Source: a virus. From it: DNA of 29,302 nt. A program made the position numbers and the translations under genes. The stretch lies in IMG/VR virus record IMGVR_UViG_3300027896_000159, positions 1 through 29,302 of that record. One strand, given 5' to 3'. This document shows positions 22,299 through 29,302 of this stretch, in pieces. Numbering within the stretch: the stretch's first letter is position 1; the number at the start of each line of letters is the position of its first letter. A model generated the notes under the pieces. The model saw nothing but the letters and a program-made list of their open reading frames with translations, was not told the origin of the DNA and did no database searches.

Positions 22299-23003
22299 AT
22301 GCAGACGACACTTGAACAGCTATATTCTGTTATTGGGGCGATAGTTAAAACCAGCACCGGCAGACCATGGTGGAGAAAAGTTCAGGATAGGCAACGGATT
22401 GATTGCCCTTATGCTCTTGTTTATATTGCCGTCGGAACTGGCTTTGAATATGATACCGTTGAGACTCTTTTTGATAATGGAACGATTCTTACTGACGATT
22501 TAATTCTTAATGATGATACAGTACTTTCTTCCAGTATTTTTCCCGCTCCATATGGAACAGATTTGAATGATGAAACACAATTAATTGATTCAACTGCTCT
22601 TTCTGGAGGTAAGACCCCAACTGTACATGAGGTGGTTTGGGGAGCTGTAAAATTGACAGTTGAAGTTGAATTTTTCTCAAGTTCGATAGCAGATCCAGTA
22701 ACAAGAGCAGCAAGCAGATTCAGAAATTCTTTACGGCTTTCGGCAAGGTTTTATGATTTGTGGACAATATGTGGTTTAATAGGATCAATTGATATACTTG
22801 ATTTTTCAACGGTATTTAGAGGGGATACGGAAGGGAGAGTCAGAGTGAGTTTCAACTTGTATGCAAATCTAACCGACGAACCACTTGCCGATACTTATCT
22901 TTTTGATATTGAAAAAGTAGATCTTGGAATCATCCATGTACGTCAGGATGGACTGGAAACAACAATAAGCCACAGAGTGGTGGCACCAACAGAAGGAGAG
23001 TAA
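22299..23003 (+). CDS. Tail terminator-like neck protein
   Basis: 234 aa. The N-terminus has TGRPWWRKVQDRQRIDCPYALVYI and the C-terminus RFYDLWTICGLIGSIDILDFST followed by GRVRVSFNLYANLTD, matching the order of phage neck/tail-terminator proteins (WW..q..P.p...PY, W...Gl.g...v.D.s, aR..fd). The middle contains an Asp/Thr-rich stretch at about residues 55-100 (LFDNGTILTDDLILNDDTVL) that looks like an insertion in an otherwise ordinary fold. Tail terminators cap the tail tube and set its length. Confidence 0.6.
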   Translation: MQTTLEQLYSVIGAIVKTSTGRPWWRKVQDRQRIDCPYALVYIAVGTGFEYDTVETLFDNGTILTDDLILNDDTVLSSSIFPAPYGTDLNDETQLIDSTALSGGKTPTVHEVVWGAVKLTVEVEFFSSSIADPVTRAASRFRNSLRLSARFYDLWTICGLIGSIDILDFSTVFRGDTEGRVRVSFNLYANLTDEPLADTYLFDIEKVDLGIIHVRQDGLETTISHRVVAPTEGE

Positions 23004-23004
23004 A

Positions 23005-24537
23005 ATGGGTACATATGTAGTATCAGATCAAAGTCTGCCCCGGTCCCTTGATGTTCAAATTTCCTTGTCAAGACCGCAGGCAGAAAAACGAACAAATTTA
23101 ACAGTATTGTGTTGTGTAGCTGAAAATCTTGGCCTGCTTCCTGATGCAAGACGAGTTCGATTCTACAGTGACTTAACTGCTGTTGGAATCGATTTTGCTT
23201 CGAATTCAGAAGCATATCTGATGGCCGAAACATTTATGAGTCAAGAGCCAAGGCCTCCTCAGATGGCAATCGGCCAGGTTTGGCTGACTCCACTCTATGC
23301 TCAATTGGTTGGAATGCCGCTGTCTGCTGCTGACATTGCAGCAACTAAATTGATTACCGATGGGTCGATGGATCTTACCTACAATAACAATATTATGGGC
23401 AGTGGGTCAGCAACATTGGTCAGTTTGACGGGGATGAACTTCTCGACCATAACAAACATTAGTGACATTAATACAATTATTGCTGCTCATCTTCCTGGCG
23501 GGTTACATTCGAAAGTTCAAACGCTTCCTGGTGGGGATCAAGTAATTGTAATTTATACAACTGCTACTGGAAATAATGTTGTTATTTCATTTCCGACTGC
23601 TCATTCAACAGGGACTTATGTCGGTACGTTGTTGAATTTTTCTGCAGTTTCTGGCGGAACTTGTTTGAATGGTTATACTCCAACTGATATTGCAGGTGAA
23701 CTTGACAACCTGAAATCGGCTGCTAATGCAAATGGTGAATTTTTCTATGGTTGGGCATTTGCCGCTTCGATGAGAGATGTAGCAATTCAGACCATTGCTG
23801 CTCAGTGGGCACTTGCTCAGGTTTATGCGCTTATGGGATTAACCACAAATGACATAACGGCATACAGCCCAAGTTATTCAACTGATATTGGAAAGGTAGT
23901 TTTGAATACTGGAAATAAAAGGGTGTTTACTAATTATCACAATAATGTTCAACGATATCCGGAAATTTCAATAATGGCTTATATGTTGTCTGTTAATTAT
24001 CAGCTGGAATTTAGTGTAGTAACAGCAAAATTCAAACAGCTTCCAGGCATTGAAACAGTTCCGTTGACCGAGACTCAGTGGGCAACTCTTAAAACAAAAG
24101 GATATAACTGTTATACAGCAACAGGAAATTCTGCGAAAGTATATCGGGAAGGAGAAACTGACAATATTGGCTGGTTTCTTGACACGGTTATCAATCTGGA
24201 TAACTTTGTTGAAGATCTTTCCACTAATGTTTTTAATGTCTTTCTTCGGAATAAAGTTGTTCCGTATACTAGACGCGGCATTGCTATGCTCCTGGATGCT
24301 TGTAACGAAACAGGAAGACAATATATTTATAATGGCACATTTGCAGATAGAGATGTTGCCGATACCACAAGGAAGAGTGGGTATCGAACAATTCCTGGAG
24401 TTACATTTACTCCAACACCACTCCAGAATCAAAGCGATGCAGATAGGGCTTCTAGAATCGGGCCTCCAATTGGCGGAGTTGTATACGAAGCAGGGGCGAT
24501 TCACAGTATAGCAATCAACGTTGAATCTCTTTCATAA
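23005..24537 (+). CDS. Contractile tail sheath protein (DUF3383-like)
   Basis: 510 aa. The opening (SLPRSLDVQISLSRPQAEKRTNLTVLCCV in outline), FASNSEAYLMAETFMSQEP, YGWAFAASMRDVAIQTIAAQ, an IAPGRRVFTNYH-like block (NTGNKRVFTNYHN) and the C-terminal GYRTIPGVTF, IGPPIGGVVYEAGAIHSI resemble DUF3383 sheath proteins of contractile phages. Its presence, with a DUF3277-like tube next to it, is the main sign that the phage has a contractile tail. A good GGAGG lies upstream of the tube gene that follows; this gene has GGAGAG near the start. Confidence 0.8.
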   Translation: MGTYVVSDQSLPRSLDVQISLSRPQAEKRTNLTVLCCVAENLGLLPDARRVRFYSDLTAVGIDFASNSEAYLMAETFMSQEPRPPQMAIGQVWLTPLYAQLVGMPLSAADIAATKLITDGSMDLTYNNNIMGSGSATLVSLTGMNFSTITNISDINTIIAAHLPGGLHSKVQTLPGGDQVIVIYTTATGNNVVISFPTAHSTGTYVGTLLNFSAVSGGTCLNGYTPTDIAGELDNLKSAANANGEFFYGWAFAASMRDVAIQTIAAQWALAQVYALMGLTTNDITAYSPSYSTDIGKVVLNTGNKRVFTNYHNNVQRYPEISIMAYMLSVNYQLEFSVVTAKFKQLPGIETVPLTETQWATLKTKGYNCYTATGNSAKVYREGETDNIGWFLDTVINLDNFVEDLSTNVFNVFLRNKVVPYTRRGIAMLLDACNETGRQYIYNGTFADRDVADTTRKSGYRTIPGVTFTPTPLQNQSDADRASRIGPPIGGVVYEAGAIHSIAINVESLS

Positions 24538-24564
24538 GATTTATAATAAGGAGGAACACAAGCA

Positions 24565-25023
24565 ATGAGAATTAATTTGTATGCACAGAATCGCCACACA
24601 TTGGTACTTGATGGAATTCCGATGTCAGATTTCAGTGATGGTGATTTTATCCAAATCAAAGCCGATGGCAATGCTGCCAGTCGTACTCAGGGTGGCGATG
24701 GGCCTGGGATGAACATCAGTACTGATCAGGGAGGTTCGATTCACATATCCTTGAAGCCTACTTCCCCGGTTCTTGGAATTTTGTATGAGTTGAGAAAGCA
24801 GCAGCAGAACAATCCGAGAATGTTTTCTTTCATGGTCATGACCGGAGTTGATGAAGTTATTTCTGCTATGGGTTGCGCTTTCGGAGAACTTCCTCAAGCT
24901 CAGACAGGCGGTCCAACTATGCAAGGGAGACAGTTTGCTCTTGAATGCCTCAGAGTTGAATGGGATCCAAGTGGAGTGGAACCTGCTGAGGGCGGAATGA
25001 TTCCATTGGCTTTCCCGGTATAA
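24565..25023 (+). CDS. Tail tube protein (DUF3277-like)
   Basis: 152 aa, strong ribosome-binding site (AAGGAGGAACACAAGC). MSDFSDGDFIQIKADGNAAS, the DGPGMNISTDQGGSIHISLK beta block, and a FSFMVMTGVDEVISAMGC core match the small tube proteins of the DUF3277 family. It follows the sheath gene directly, as in most contractile phages, and precedes the chaperone pair. The gene's length is normal for a tube subunit. Confidence 0.8.
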   Translation: MRINLYAQNRHTLVLDGIPMSDFSDGDFIQIKADGNAASRTQGGDGPGMNISTDQGGSIHISLKPTSPVLGILYELRKQQQNNPRMFSFMVMTGVDEVISAMGCAFGELPQAQTGGPTMQGRQFALECLRVEWDPSGVEPAEGGMIPLAFPV

Positions 25024-25055
25024 CACAATAAATCCTCAACCACCGTAGGTATATT

Positions 25056-25538
25056 ATGAGTATTAAAAGGGAATTACAAATAGGGGATCGTGTTTATGGG
25101 ATGTTAGTTCCTCCTGTAAAAATTGGCCTTCCTCTTTGTACAAAAACAGCCGTTCTTGTCGCGCCTCTTCTTTCAGGCCTTGGACAACAAGTTGGCGAAC
25201 TTACTAAAGACAAATCTTCTGAAAAGGCTTTGCAAATATTCGCAGGAACAATTAGCAATCTTGATCCAGATAAGTTGAATTTGTTGTTTGATTCAGCATT
25301 TAGGATGTCAAAAGTTTCGGTAAATGGAATTTCTATTTGTGACACAGATCTTGCCTTTGAACAGCATTTCAGCGGGTATCGAGAAGATTTGTATCAAGTA
25401 TATTTTTGGTGTCTTTGGGAAGTAGTGAAAGATTTTTTTCCAATAGCGGGGATCTTCACCCAGTTGAAAACCAAGTTCATGGGCAAACTGGACGAGCTGA
25501 TGAAGGAGGAATCATCATCCCCGCAGGTTGGGAGTTAG
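25056..25538 (+). CDS. Tail assembly chaperone, upstream frame
   Basis: 160 aa in the zero frame, placed between tube and tape measure genes, the normal site of the chaperone pair. The end FEQHFSGYREDLYQVYFWCLWEVVKDFF carries the aromatic helix typical of these chaperones, and the remaining tail (KTKFMGKLDELMKEESSS) is helical and polar. The frame ends at a TAG at 25536-25538. A run of seven T at 25433-25439 falls exactly as T_TTT_TTT in this frame, and a fraction of ribosomes is expected to slip -1 there. The ribosome-binding site is weak (GTAGGT). Confidence 0.75.
   Translation: MSIKRELQIGDRVYGMLVPPVKIGLPLCTKTAVLVAPLLSGLGQQVGELTKDKSSEKALQIFAGTISNLDPDKLNLLFDSAFRMSKVSVNGISICDTDLAFEQHFSGYREDLYQVYFWCLWEVVKDFFPIAGIFTQLKTKFMGKLDELMKEESSSPQVGS
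25433..25439 (+). other. Candidate -1 ribosomal frameshift site (T_TTT_TTT)
   Basis: Zero-frame codons GAT TTT TTT CCA contain the slippery heptamer T_TTT_TTT. Slipping back one base reads on through 25439-25699. A weak inverted repeat CCAGTT/AACTGG (25460-25465, 25486-25491) lies 20 bp downstream; no strong pseudoknot was identified by eye. Confidence 0.6.
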
Positions 25539-25699
25539 ATTGGTGGATTGGATACCCTGTTTGGGGTGGAGTTTGTAGTTGGAGAGATCTTGATCATTTA
25601 ACAGTTGCTGATGTTCTTGAAATGCATAGATCATTAAACTTAAAAAGATATCTTGAAGAGCAGTCTGAAAAACAATACCAAAATAATAAGGAGAGGTAA
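25439..25699 (+). CDS. Tail assembly chaperone, -1 frame extension
   Basis: The -1 frame is open from before the slippery site to a TAA at 25697-25699, adding 86 residues and giving a fusion of about 214 aa with the first 128 residues of the upstream frame. The part GGIIIPAGWELDWWIGYPVW...LDHLTVADVLEMHRSLNLK is clearly protein-like and resembles the second halves of other tail chaperone pairs, but has no ATG start of its own near its beginning. A strong AAGGAGG at 25503-25509 lies before three ATC codons in this frame, so rare non-AUG initiation is an alternative to frameshifting. The TAA overlaps the next ATG. Confidence 0.65.
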   Translation, partial: SNSGDLHPVENQVHGQTGRADEGGIIIPAGWELDWWIGYPVWGGVCSWRDLDHLTVADVLEMHRSLNLKRYLEEQSEKQYQNNKER

Positions 25700-26043
25700 T
25701 GGGAGGATCAACAGTTGATATATATGTTTTGGCCGCTCTGTTAGGTGGAATTTGGGTTCTTGGGGTTCTTAGTGAACTCGGGAAGATGATGGTTCATAAA
25801 CTATTTGGAAAACCAGAACCAATACAAATCACTGCTCCATGTAGTCCATGTGTACAAATTAGACAGGCAAGAGATGCTGAAAGAAAACGAGATAGAGAAG
25901 ATTTGAACAAAGAGATAGAAGGGTTGAAAGAGATTATCCACGCTCAAAATAAGAAAATTGATGCATTAGTTAGATTACTTTTTAAAATGGCAATTAAAAT
26001 GGGCGTGGATGATCTTAATGAAGACATGAGGGAGATCTTGTAA
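25699..26043 (+). CDS. Small transmembrane protein with CxxC and coiled coil
   Basis: 114 aa, ribosome-binding site AAGGAGAGG within the end of the previous frame; TAATG overlap. Residues about 7-27 (DIYVLAALLGGIWVLGVLSEL) are a transmembrane helix; residues 50-53 are CSPC; the rest to residue 110 is a charged coiled coil (QARDAERKRDREDLNKEIE). Topology is compatible with an inner-membrane i-spanin-like protein or a membrane-anchored tail accessory. Its position between the chaperones and the tape measure is an unusual place for a lysis gene. Function unknown. Confidence 0.55.
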   Translation: MGGSTVDIYVLAALLGGIWVLGVLSELGKMMVHKLFGKPEPIQITAPCSPCVQIRQARDAERKRDREDLNKEIEGLKEIIHAQNKKIDALVRLLFKMAIKMGVDDLNEDMREIL

Positions 26044-27578
26044 TGCCAACGGTAATGGATGAACTTGTAACAATCCTTGGAATCGATGTCGCTTCCGGGG
26101 CACAACAGAAGATTGACAAGTTCAATTCGACTCTTGATGGAATTGTAAAGGCTGCTGGTTGGATGGCTGCTGGTTTACTTACTGCTGCTGGCAGTATTGG
26201 CTTCTTTGCAGAAAGAAGTGCTAATGCTGGAGCAGCAATCGAGAAGTTTCATCAGATTACTGGTATTTCTACTGACACTCTTCAAGAAATGCAGTTTGCT
26301 GTTGAGCAGGTTGGCGGTTCTGCTGATGCTCTTACAAACGATCTTGCTTCACTTTCCAAATCGATGTCATCCCCTATACCTGGTGAATATAATAATGTTT
26401 TGTTTATGTTAGGGATAAACACTAAGAAGTGGAATGGTGAGTTAAAAACCTCGGCTGATGTGTTTATGGAAATGGCTGACAAGATGAAAGGTAAAAATCC
26501 GATTGAAATGACTCAATGGCTCAGTCGGGCTGGTATGAGTAACGATTCTGTTTTATTGTTGATGAAGGGCAGGGAAGCAATACAAAAATTAACAGATGAA
26601 GCAAGAAAACTTCCGGTAATTGTAGGCGATCAGCAACTTAAAAATCTTCTTGAGTTTGAAACAAGATTGAGTATGATAAGGAGGATTTTTACTTATCTTG
26701 GCCAAGAAATTAGTAGTGCTGCTGGACCTGCTCTTCGAGATATTGTTGAGTCTTTAACAAATTGGCTTAAACTGAATAAAGAGATAATTCAGACAGGACT
26801 GAAAGAATTTATTGATGGAATTGTAAATGGGTTTAAAAAGTTTGGGGAAATTCTTTCTGATGTTATTGAATATTTTCAAAAGACTTTCCCGAAAATAAAT
26901 GAATTTACAAAAAATCTTGATCGAACAAAACTTATCACTGAGATTGTAACTGGACTTCTTGTTGCTTTGACTGCCGTTCTTGGAGTTTTAGCAATTAAGC
27001 TCTTAATTGTTTACGCTCCATTTATTGCTGTTGGATTAGCAGTTAAGGATTTTATTGATTACTTACGTGGTGGTGACTCTGTAATTGGTTCTTTCATGGA
27101 AAAGATTGGTAAAATGGCAGACGAATTTGCTCAGAAGTTTCCGGCCATCACTGAAATATTTCAAATCATGGGAATGGGGATTGAAAATTATCTTACTCAC
27201 AAAATTGAAAATCTCAATAATTCTTTATCAAAGGCGTTTGAATTATTTGATAGATTAAAATCCAATGTTCAATGGCTTCTGGACAAAGATGAAAAGATTC
27301 TGGAGTTCATGGGATTTGGTCAAGGTAAAATTTCATCAGGCACAAAATCCCTCACTCAACCATTGACTGTTCCTGCTGGTGCTTCTGGAAGTTGGGGTCT
27401 ACAGAAAAGTGGAGCTTCTGGAGGATGGGGAGAACAAAAGAACACAACAATCAACCAAAAGAACGAATGGAACATTATGGGTGGTGATTCATTGGGGATT
27501 GCTGCTGCTGTTGGAACTAAATTAAATTATACTATGCAACAAATTTATCCAGGGATGACTTCTCTGACGAATCAATAA
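26043..27578 (+). CDS. Tail tape measure protein
   Basis: 511 aa, stop-start overlap TAATG with the preceding gene. Position after the chaperone pair, hydrophobic segments at about 35-55 and 298-334, and long helical, heptad-rich stretches (ELKTSADVFMEMADKMKGK, AQKFPAITEIFQIM) fit a tape measure. The start ELVTILGIDVASGAQQKIDKF is a common opening for this class in contractile phages. The length is modest for a tape measure, so the tail is likely short to medium. No lysozyme or peptidase motif is seen. Confidence 0.82.
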   Translation: MPTVMDELVTILGIDVASGAQQKIDKFNSTLDGIVKAAGWMAAGLLTAAGSIGFFAERSANAGAAIEKFHQITGISTDTLQEMQFAVEQVGGSADALTNDLASLSKSMSSPIPGEYNNVLFMLGINTKKWNGELKTSADVFMEMADKMKGKNPIEMTQWLSRAGMSNDSVLLLMKGREAIQKLTDEARKLPVIVGDQQLKNLLEFETRLSMIRRIFTYLGQEISSAAGPALRDIVESLTNWLKLNKEIIQTGLKEFIDGIVNGFKKFGEILSDVIEYFQKTFPKINEFTKNLDRTKLITEIVTGLLVALTAVLGVLAIKLLIVYAPFIAVGLAVKDFIDYLRGGDSVIGSFMEKIGKMADEFAQKFPAITEIFQIMGMGIENYLTHKIENLNNSLSKAFELFDRLKSNVQWLLDKDEKILEFMGFGQGKISSGTKSLTQPLTVPAGASGSWGLQKSGASGGWGEQKNTTINQKNEWNIMGGDSLGIAAAVGTKLNYTMQQIYPGMTSLTNQ

Positions 27579-27581
27579 ATT

Positions 27582-28337
27582 ATGAGCATAAACGATAGAG
27601 CACAATTAATTAATAACGGGCAGATGGGTGGAGACATTGTTGCTATTTATATGCAGCAAGCTATTCGAACTATGGCCGTAAGTGCTTCGATGGTATCTCA
27701 GGCCAGTCGTGAAGTGGCTTTAGAAGGAGGCGTCGATGGAAGTCCGAATTACATCCCACCTGCGCTGTTCGTAGCTGGAGTGCCTGTTACTGTCAGGACA
27801 CAAGAAACATACAGCTACGACGCTGAAATAACAGAAACAGCAATAGAAGATGCTGCCATAATAAGCGATCATATTATTCTTCATCCAATAAAAATTGATT
27901 TGAGCTTCGAACTTTCTAATTGGACTCCTGGGCAGGCTGCATACTCTTTAGATTTATTAGAAACGATGTGGAAGTCAAGAGTTCGTTTGGATCTTCAGAC
28001 AGAACACAAGAAGATTAAAAATATGGTATTGGAGAAGTTAAGTGTTGTCAATAGTGCTCCAGTTTGGGGGAGGCTTGAATTTAAGGCAACTTTTAAACAG
28101 GTGAGTGATGCAAGTCTCCCGACAATAACAATGACAGCATCTCAGGTTCAACATCAACCAGAAAAGACAAGCGGGCCAGAAGTCACAAAGAGTGCAGAAC
28201 CTCCTGTACAGAATGGGCAACAAGTAAAAGGGGAAATGTCTGATTCGGAAATTGATGCAGAGATAAAACAATTAGACAATTATAAGGCTGGAATGAAAGA
28301 TGGATCTATTCCATTATATAAAAGAGGCGGGAAATAA
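27582..28337 (+). CDS. Dit-like baseplate protein
   Basis: 251 aa. The middle, ETAIEDAAIISDHIILHPIKIDLSFELSNW, then YSLDLLETMWKSRVRLDLQTEHKKIKNMVLEKL and LEFKATFKQV, matches the Dit-like N-terminal domain of contractile-phage baseplate proteins (VEDGA.ItDHi...P...l...vs, W...r.~l.v.T....y.nm.i..l). The C-terminal 80 residues are low-complexity, acidic and basic. It lies directly after the tape measure, the usual place. Overlaps the next gene by one base (TAATG). Confidence 0.72.
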   Translation: MSINDRAQLINNGQMGGDIVAIYMQQAIRTMAVSASMVSQASREVALEGGVDGSPNYIPPALFVAGVPVTVRTQETYSYDAEITETAIEDAAIISDHIILHPIKIDLSFELSNWTPGQAAYSLDLLETMWKSRVRLDLQTEHKKIKNMVLEKLSVVNSAPVWGRLEFKATFKQVSDASLPTITMTASQVQHQPEKTSGPEVTKSAEPPVQNGQQVKGEMSDSEIDAEIKQLDNYKAGMKDGSIPLYKRGGK

Positions 28338-28669
28338 TGTCACAAATAATTCCACTTACTTCTGATGGAGAAGGACATTCAACTGTAGATTTGAATGGTA
28401 ATATGATTGAATTTGTAACACGATTCAATTATGCCGCCGCTTGTTGGACTTTAGACCTCATAGATGGAAGTGGTGTTTTTTTAGTAAAAGGTTTGATGTT
28501 AGTTCCTTATGTAAATGTTTTATTTCCATATACAAACCTTTGTAACATTTTAGGGTCATTAGTTTTGGTTGAAAAGAAATTTGGGGCTTATGTGGATCCA
28601 ATTGGACTGGGAAATCTTACTGAATTGATTTGGTTCGCTCCTGGTGAAGCTGTTTGGGCAATATTATGA
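28337..28669 (+). CDS. Baseplate plug-like protein (Pam3 gp18-like)
   Basis: 110 aa. The layout IPLTSDGEGHSTVDLNGN, FNYAAACWTLDLIDGSG, FLVKGLMLVPYVNVLFPY and the closing IGLGNLTELIWFAPGEA resembles the small baseplate plug proteins of contractile phages (cyanophage Pam3 gp18 family). The gene lies after the Dit-like gene and before the hub gene, as expected. It overlaps the next gene by four bases (ATGA). Confidence 0.7.
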   Translation: MSQIIPLTSDGEGHSTVDLNGNMIEFVTRFNYAAACWTLDLIDGSGVFLVKGLMLVPYVNVLFPYTNLCNILGSLVLVEKKFGAYVDPIGLGNLTELIWFAPGEAVWAIL

Positions 28670-29302
28670 ACAACAAAGACGGAAATCAGCCTTTTATTAG
28701 AAATATTGAACTTTCTATTGGACCTCTGCCAGAATGGAAAGGTGGGGGGGATAAGAAAGTTAGTACAAAAATATTTGCTGATGGAAGTCAAGATCATTTG
28801 CGAATTAAGTTCAATATTCATAAGTTTATAATGAGTACTGCAACCCCAACAGTAATCAGCATTTACAATATGAGTAAAGGCCTTCGAGACTCATTAAGAA
28901 CTTCGAACAAAGAAGCACAATTGTCTTTACAGGCTGGTTGGCAAAATATTGGGATGTCGGAGATATTTAGTGGAACACTTCTTGCATCGATAAGCAGAAG
29001 GGAAGGTGCGCATATAGTTACTGATCTAATAGGATTAGCTGGCTATGGGGGAACCGTAAGAGGTGCGACAATGCAGACCTTTTCTGGCGGATCCTCATTG
29101 AAGATGATGATAATGAAACTGGCAGATACTATGCCTGGAGTCAAGATTGATTCAAACTTAATTAATATCAAAGACGTAATCTTAGCTTCCGGAGGAGAAA
29201 GTACAGTAGGAAATACCGCTCAGGTTTTGGATGGGCTGGCCAGGACATATCATTTTAATTGGTGGATTGACAATGGCTGGTTTCATGCTATGGGGGATGG
29301 AA
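28666..29302 (+). CDS. Baseplate hub protein, N-terminal part (truncated by window edge)
   Basis: Starts at an ATG overlapping the plug stop (ATGA) and stays open to the right edge, 212 residues. The blocks LRIKFNIHKFIMSTATPTVI, YNMSKGLRDSL, EIFSGTLLASISRREGAHIV, GSSLKMMIMKLADTMPGVKI and the end NTAQVLDGLARTYHFNWWID match the hub/gpD-like fold seen in contractile phage baseplates (beta-barrel followed by a helical domain). The rest of the protein is outside the window. Confidence 0.75.
   Translation, partial: MNNKDGNQPFIRNIELSIGPLPEWKGGGDKKVSTKIFADGSQDHLRIKFNIHKFIMSTATPTVISIYNMSKGLRDSLRTSNKEAQLSLQAGWQNIGMSEIFSGTLLASISRREGAHIVTDLIGLAGYGGTVRGATMQTFSGGSSLKMMIMKLADTMPGVKIDSNLINIKDVILASGGESTVGNTAQVLDGLARTYHFNWWIDNGWFHAMGDG

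Noticed and set aside
23968-24504. 178-aa open frame antisense to the sheath gene
   Set aside because: The sheath gene is well supported on the other strand; the antisense frame has no ribosome-binding site and no recognisable protein pattern.
1-29302. tRNA genes, CRISPR arrays, insertion sequences, integrase or attachment sites
   Set aside because: None was recognised by eye. I did not run a tRNA or repeat scan, so a missed tRNA cannot be fully excluded, but gaps are almost all too short to hold one.

Overview
The window is a 29.3 kb piece of the genome of a tailed bacteriophage (Caudoviricetes) with a contractile, myovirus-type tail. It carries a near-complete set of virion genes: small and large terminase, portal, MuF-like protein, prohead protease/scaffold, decoration protein, major capsid protein, connectors, tail sheath, tail tube, tail assembly chaperones, tape measure, Dit-like protein, baseplate plug and the start of a hub protein. 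The DNA is AT-leaning, genes are tightly packed with many ATGA/TAATG stop-start overlaps, and most have clear AAGGAG/GGAGG ribosome-binding sites. A lambda R-type endolysin and a lipobox lipoprotein point to a Gram-negative host, but the genus cannot be read from the sequence. No integrase, repressor, tRNA, CRISPR array or insertion sequence was seen.

Layout. 1-2407 is a leftward operon of non-structural genes. In transcription order it holds a TTG-started 57-aa protein, a 92-aa coiled-coil protein, a 51-aa protein, an acidic 62-aa protein, a DUF3873-like protein, a sigma-70-like factor and a SNF2-type helicase that runs off the left edge. 2408-2658 is a gene-free divergent promoter region with a TATAAT box and a perfect 22-bp palindrome just before the first rightward gene. 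From 2659 to the right edge everything is read rightward: endolysin, TerS, two tiny proteins, TerL, a coiled-coil protein, a membrane protein, portal, lipoprotein, DUF1353-like protein, a block of four appendage/fibre genes (one with 11 collagen-like repeats), MuF, protease/scaffold, decoration protein and major capsid protein. A terminator hairpin follows at about 17462-17491. After it come two connector genes, a three-gene glycan cassette (18416-21257), a small Cys protein, neck/tail-completion genes, and the contractile tail and baseplate genes.

How it works together. TerS/TerL package DNA through the portal. The protease/scaffold ORF and the major capsid protein build the prohead, and the decoration protein stabilises it. 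Connector, tail-completion and terminator proteins join head to tail. Sheath, tube, tape measure and chaperones build the tail; Dit-like protein, plug and hub build the baseplate. The endolysin, the lipoprotein and perhaps one of the membrane proteins serve lysis.

Most notable: (i) a glycan cassette, comprising a two-domain glycosyltransferase, a KdsC-like HAD phosphatase and a Stealth-like sugar-phosphate transferase, embedded in the neck genes; (ii) an optimal internal ribosome-binding site inside the protease/scaffold ORF, suggesting a separately made scaffold; (iii) a probable -1 frameshift at a run of seven T in the tail chaperone gene; and (iv) the operator-like palindrome at the likely late promoter. 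All family names are from reading translated sequence by eye, with no database search.
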